This document shows, piece by piece, positions 13,703 through 16,700 of a stretch of DNA of 16,700 nt. Positions within the stretch are counted from its first letter, which is position 1. Each line of letters opens with the position of its first letter. The notes under the pieces are model-generated. The model saw nothing but the letters and a program-made list of their open reading frames with translations, made no database searches and was not told the origin of the DNA. The DNA comes from Spartobacteria bacterium. GTDB taxonomy: Bacteria; Verrucomicrobiota; Verrucomicrobiia; Chthoniobacterales; Terrimicrobiaceae. The position numbers and the translations under genes are program-made. The DNA is taken from contig CANKXQ010000006.1 of NCBI GenBank assembly GCA_947487745.1, positions 1 to 16,700 of the forward strand, written 5' to 3'.

Positions 13703-14185
13703 TCAATAGCGAAATTCCGGCTTCGAATCAGCCGGGGCTTCCATCTCGGAAATCGGATGGAGAACATCAACGGGTTCCGGCAAAGACTCGAATTCAGGCA
13801 TTGGAACAGAGCTTTCGAACGCATTCGAAATTATCGCCGAACCGCTCTGAGAGCGTTTGCGAGCGGGGCTCGCTGAGGGCTCAGGTTCACGCGGCGGGGC
13901 TGGCTCAATCTCTTCGTTGGCGATGTAGCCCGTGCGACCGTCCTTGATCTCCACATAACTGAAACCAAACTCGCGGCGCAGCATTTTCACACGCTCTCCC
14001 CGCTTGAGCGAAGCATCCGGCCCGCGCTCTTGTCCCGGCCCGAGAGAGTAGAAAGGAGTATAGTCCGACTGGACCAAAAACTCCGGCGCCTTGTCCGGAT
14101 CGAAGCTCTGCGTGGCGCATCCGACGAGACACGCAGCAGTCAGAAAAAGAACAGCAATTATTTTGAATGTTGAGAGGAGCACCAT
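13703..14185 (-). CDS. small SH3-domain-like lipoprotein
   Basis: I choose ATG 14183-14185, giving 160 residues. A start at 14269 would overlap the upstream gene and add 28 residues before the signal peptide. The N-terminus is a lipoprotein signal (MVLLSTFKIIAVLFLTAACL) with lipobox LVGC and acylated Cys23. Residues about 38-96 resemble a bacterial SH3 domain: DYTPFYSLGPGQ, LKRGERVKMLRREFGFSYVE and IKDGRTGYIANEEIEP. The rest (97-160) is Pro/Glu/Ser-rich and probably disordered. SH3-type domains of this kind often bind cell-wall peptides. It lies 19 bases after the nucleotidyltransferase gene, and GGAG lies somewhat far upstream of the ATG. Function is not known. Confidence 0.8.
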   Translation of the reverse strand: MVLLSTFKIIAVLFLTAACLVGCATQSFDPDKAPEFLVQSDYTPFYSLGPGQERGPDASLKRGERVKMLRREFGFSYVEIKDGRTGYIANEEIEPAPPREPEPSASPARKRSQSGSAIISNAFESSVPMPEFESLPEPVDVLHPISEMEAPADSKPEFRY

Positions 14186-14204
14186 GTCTGCAAGGTCTCC
14201 AAGA

Positions 14205-15182
14205 CTATGCACCGATGGACCCCGGTGCGCAATCGCATTGGCACACACTCTGCGATGTGAGCACGGCATCGATCAGGCGTGCTCGTGGTTCAACTTTTGC
14301 ATCCGGCCAGAGGATCACATTTTCCAACACGGCATCCTCTCCCACATCCGCTCCCGCCGCGACCGCCGAGAAACCTGCAATCGAAGCTCCAGGGCGAATG
14401 CGCGCACCGCTTTGAACCGGCTGCAGCCAGTCAGCGGGAAGATAAGAAAAGGTGTGTGTGCCTTCTTTCAAAACCCGGTGCACACCCATGTAGGACGGGA
14501 TATTCCCGATATCAAACCACACGCCTTCATCGATCAACTCTCCACCCACCACAACTCCGCGACGCATAAGATCGACCAACACAGGGATAATGGAAACAAC
14601 ATCACCCGCCGGGATGTGTTGGAAAATTTCAGGAGAAAAAACACTCACGCCTGTGAAAAGAAACGATGGCTCGGAGCGCCCCCCGATGAGACCTCGCATA
14701 TCGGTGATACGACCTGTCGAGGGATCACGCTGAATGCGGCGCTCCGCACCAGAGGCGCGCAGCGCGAGTGTTGCGATGCGGCCCGAGCGCTGGTGCGATG
14801 CGATCAGGCTTTGCAGCGGGAAGTCCGCGAGGACATCCCCATTGTAAACCAGAAAGGGCTCATCTCCGATGAGGCCGGCCGCGTTCTTGATGCCGCCGCC
14901 TGTCTCCAGAAGCACCGGTTCATGGCGGAAAAAAATTGGGTATCCGCGATACTCCGCTCTGCCGTTGGCCTCGCCAAGCCAGCGCGCGTAAGCTTCCGGT
15001 CGATGGTGCGTGTTGACAACGAATCGGGTGACTCCTGCGGCAATCAGGTGATCAAAAGCAAAAGTGATGAGCGGTTTGTTGAAGATAGGAACCAGAGGCT
15101 TCGGCCGCTCGTCGGTAAGGGGCCGCAGACGGGTTCCCAACCCCGCGCCAAGAACGAAAGCCGTCTTGATTTCTCCGCTCAA
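14205..15182 (-). CDS. sugar-phosphate nucleotidyltransferase (MurU or mannose-1-phosphate guanylyltransferase type)
   Basis: The enzyme should transfer a nucleotide from an NTP to a sugar-1-phosphate, releasing pyrophosphate. The protein has 325 residues. The N-terminal Rossmann-like domain has the signature GAGLGTRLRPLTDERPKPL (12-30) and the metal-binding Asp116 in VYNGDVLAD. The end of the catalytic domain has DEGVWFDIGNIPSYMGVHR (218-236). Residues about 259-307 form irregular hexapeptide repeats of a left-handed beta helix (GARIRPGASIAG, GEDAVLENVILWPDAKV). The substrate cannot be fixed from sequence: MurU (peptidoglycan recycling) and GDP-mannose synthesis are both possible. The last residues contain an unusual CQCDC (314-318). 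It lies 24 bases after the acetyltransferase. Confidence 0.88.
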   Translation of the reverse strand: MSGEIKTAFVLGAGLGTRLRPLTDERPKPLVPIFNKPLITFAFDHLIAAGVTRFVVNTHHRPEAYARWLGEANGRAEYRGYPIFFRHEPVLLETGGGIKNAAGLIGDEPFLVYNGDVLADFPLQSLIASHQRSGRIATLALRASGAERRIQRDPSTGRITDMRGLIGGRSEPSFLFTGVSVFSPEIFQHIPAGDVVSIIPVLVDLMRRGVVVGGELIDEGVWFDIGNIPSYMGVHRVLKEGTHTFSYLPADWLQPVQSGARIRPGASIAGFSAVAAGADVGEDAVLENVILWPDAKVEPRARLIDAVLTSQSVCQCDCAPGSIGA

Positions 15183-15206
15183 TGTCCACCCTCCCTTGCG
15201 AGGAAA

Positions 15207-15668
15207 TCAGGATTCATGATCCACAAAATAGCGCATCGGCTTCATCTCGCTTTCGACGAATCCATGCTTGAGATAAAACCGACGCGACTCCTCGGGGTTG
15301 TCGGTGAGAAGTGTGATGCGGAGAAATTTTTTATCACGCGCAAAGCCGATGGCATGTTGCAATAGGCGCGAGCCGTAGCCGCTCCCGCGATGCTCCCGGT
15401 GCACCACCAGGTCTTCCAGCACCAGCACAAAGCCGCCCTCCGCCGTGCTGATCGTGATGAGCAGATTGATCATTCCAATGATCATCCTCTCATTTCGAAG
15501 GACAAAAATTCGACCTCTCGATGGTTGCTCCAAGATCAGCCGCAGGCCGCGCATTTGTTTTTCCCTGTCGGGCTGAAAATCCGCCTCTTGCAAGAACAAG
15601 TCACGGAGGAGTTCAGTCAACTCAGGCAGGTCGTCCAAGGTCGCGGGTTCGATTCGGAGATCGGGCAT
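15207..15668 (-). CDS. GNAT family N-acetyltransferase
   Basis: The 153-residue protein has a single GNAT fold. It opens with LRIEPATLDDLPELTELLRD, typical of the first strand and helix. The acetyl-CoA-binding motif A is LVVHREHRGSGYGSRLLQHA (88-107), with the R-x-x-R-G-x-G-Y-G pattern. Motif B is RRFYLKHGFVES (129-140). The substrate is unknown. It lies 52 bases after mutL and 24 before the nucleotidyltransferase, so it is probably cotranscribed, but these neighbours do not define a pathway. Confidence 0.88.
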   Translation of the reverse strand: MPDLRIEPATLDDLPELTELLRDLFLQEADFQPDREKQMRGLRLILEQPSRGRIFVLRNERMIIGMINLLITISTAEGGFVLVLEDLVVHREHRGSGYGSRLLQHAIGFARDKKFLRITLLTDNPEESRRFYLKHGFVESEMKPMRYFVDHES

Positions 15669-15720
15669 GGACGATTTATCTCACACCGATTTACCTCAAG
15701 CAACCCGCGAGCGCCGGAAA

Positions 15721-16700
15721 TCAGCGGCCAAACTTTCGATCCAGCTCGCTGAACGACCATTGGATCATGGTAGGCCTTCCTTGCGGACAGGCATAGGGCA
15801 ACTCGCATTTCAGCAACTCCCCCACCAGACGGCGCGCGCGGGATTCCTCGTAGTCGAAGCCATTCATCGCGGCGATGCGCGAGACCGAGCGCACGAGGGC
15901 ATCGAGCACCGGTTGGCCCGACCCAAGAAGACCAGTGGATCGCAGAGTTTCGCACACATCGAGCAACGCCGCGCGGGCATCCCGCTCCGCGAGGCACGAG
16001 GGTAGTGCCTCGACCTTGAAGGAATATCCCCCGAAGGCTTCGAGTAAAAATCCCGCCTTCTGCAGGGCTTCGAGATTTTCGGAAATCCAGACCGCATCCT
16101 TTGGCGTGAGCTCCACGATTTCTGGGAGGAGTAAGCGCTGAGAGGTCACATGACCGACAGCAGCCTCGCGGCGAAGGCTCTCGAAAAGAATCCGCTCCGA
16201 TGCCGCCCGGGCATCGAGGAGAACGAGTCCCTCCGCCCCCTCCATAAGTATCCAGCGCCCGCCCAGCCCGCCCAGAAGACGAAAGGCATCGTCATTCCCT
16301 ACCGCTCGCTCGGGCGGCGGCATGACGGGCAGATCCATTTGCGGAGGCGGGGAAAACGCCGGACGCGATGGGCGATGGGGAACCGCCTCATGCACCTCTT
16401 CGCTCCGAGGCGTCGCCGGCTCTTTCGGAGCAGCCTGCACCGGCGTCCTAAAGGCATCCAGCGCTTGCTTGGCAGCCGCATAGACCGCCTGCCGAACCTG
16501 ATCCGGTCGATGCAACCGCACCTCGCGCTTGGCGGGGTGCACATTGCAATCGAAAGAGAGTGGATCCATCGTAACCCTTAAAACCGCCAGCGGATGCCGC
16601 CCCTTTGGCAGCGCCTCCGCATAAGCCTCACGCAGGGATTGAAAGACCGCCGGACACTGAACCACACGCCTGTTGAGAACCACAAACTGCAACTCCCGGT
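15721..16700 (-). CDS. mutL: DNA mismatch repair protein MutL, C-terminal part (partial)
   Basis: MutL links mismatch recognition by MutS to strand removal. The gene enters from the right edge; about 326 residues are visible. They begin in the GHKL-associated domain (QFVVLNRRVVQCPAVFQ, then SFDCNVHPAKREVRL), followed by a Pro-rich linker and the C-terminal dimerisation domain from GRWILMEGAEGLVLLDARAA. The endonuclease motifs are altered: DQHAxxE reads DARAASE (16180-16215), the CPHGRP motif reads CPQGRP (15772-15792) and the ACR-type motif reads SRIAAMNG. The protein ends SELDRKFGR as in many MutLs. Latent nuclease activity is therefore doubtful. Confidence 0.93.
   Translation of the reverse strand, partial: RELQFVVLNRRVVQCPAVFQSLREAYAEALPKGRHPLAVLRVTMDPLSFDCNVHPAKREVRLHRPDQVRQAVYAAAKQALDAFRTPVQAAPKEPATPRSEEVHEAVPHRPSRPAFSPPPQMDLPVMPPPERAVGNDDAFRLLGGLGGRWILMEGAEGLVLLDARAASERILFESLRREAAVGHVTSQRLLLPEIVELTPKDAVWISENLEALQKAGFLLEAFGGYSFKVEALPSCLAERDARAALLDVCETLRSTGLLGSGQPVLDALVRSVSRIAAMNGFDYEESRARRLVGELLKCELPYACPQGRPTMIQWSFSELDRKFGR

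Noticed and set aside
14186..14269. longer start for the lipoprotein at 14269
   Set aside because: It would overlap the nucleotidyltransferase end and place 28 polar residues before a well-formed lipoprotein signal.
14091..15365. 424-codon open frame on the plus strand
   Set aside because: It lies wholly antisense to the lipoprotein, nucleotidyltransferase and GNAT genes, which have clear family motifs. Its translation is Arg/His/Cys-rich with no recognisable domain.
1..16700. CRISPR arrays, tRNA or rRNA genes, insertion sequences, phage or plasmid genes
   Set aside because: I looked for spaced repeats, tRNA-like cloverleaf ends, transposase motifs and terminal inverted repeats and saw none; almost the whole window is accounted for by the listed genes.

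Overview
The window carries a long ribosomal-protein operon on the minus strand, covering the S10, spc and alpha operon region, preceded by a short run of repair, cell-envelope and sugar-nucleotide genes on the same strand. Only the first 165 bases read the other way, as the 3' end of an unrecognised plus-strand gene. Base composition is a little above 50% G+C by eye. The gene order, the missing L30, S14 and adk, the alanine-rich tails on several ribosomal proteins and the sparse Shine-Dalgarno sites suggest a member of the PVC group, most likely Verrucomicrobiota. That placement is an inference; no rRNA is present to settle it.

Read in the direction of transcription (high to low coordinates): the C-terminal part of mutL (from the window edge to 15721), a GNAT acetyltransferase, a nucleotidyltransferase of the MurU / mannose-1-phosphate guanylyltransferase type, and a small SH3-like lipoprotein. 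A leader of about 280 bases with a tiny ORF follows. Then come rplD, rplW, rplB, rpsS, a secreted coiled-coil protein that does not belong to the standard operon, rplV, rpsC, rplP, rpmC, rpsQ, rplN, rplX, rplE, rpsH, rplF, rplR, rpsE, rplO, secY, map, infA, rpmJ, rpsM, rpsK and rpsD. A bidirectional intrinsic terminator at 287-320 closes the operon and also serves the convergent plus-strand gene.

The operon builds both ribosomal subunits, initiation factor IF-1, the SecY translocon channel and methionine aminopeptidase, which trims nascent chains. Genes are packed with gaps of 0-50 bases and several stop/start overlaps (TAATG at rplD/rplW and rplN/rplX, ATGA at infA/rpmJ, a 28-base overlap at map/infA), so translational coupling is likely.

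The most unusual points are: (1) a signal-peptide-bearing coiled-coil protein placed between rpsS and rplV; (2) an open stretch between secY and map, in frame with secY, that resembles a decayed adenylate kinase N-terminus exactly where adk normally sits; (3) a MutL whose C-terminal endonuclease metal-binding motifs are altered; (4) an extra C-terminal membrane segment on SecY; (5) a perfect 8-bp hairpin across the rplO stop codon just before secY; and (6) a cluster of low-complexity tails, above all an N-terminal extension of about 80 residues on S11.
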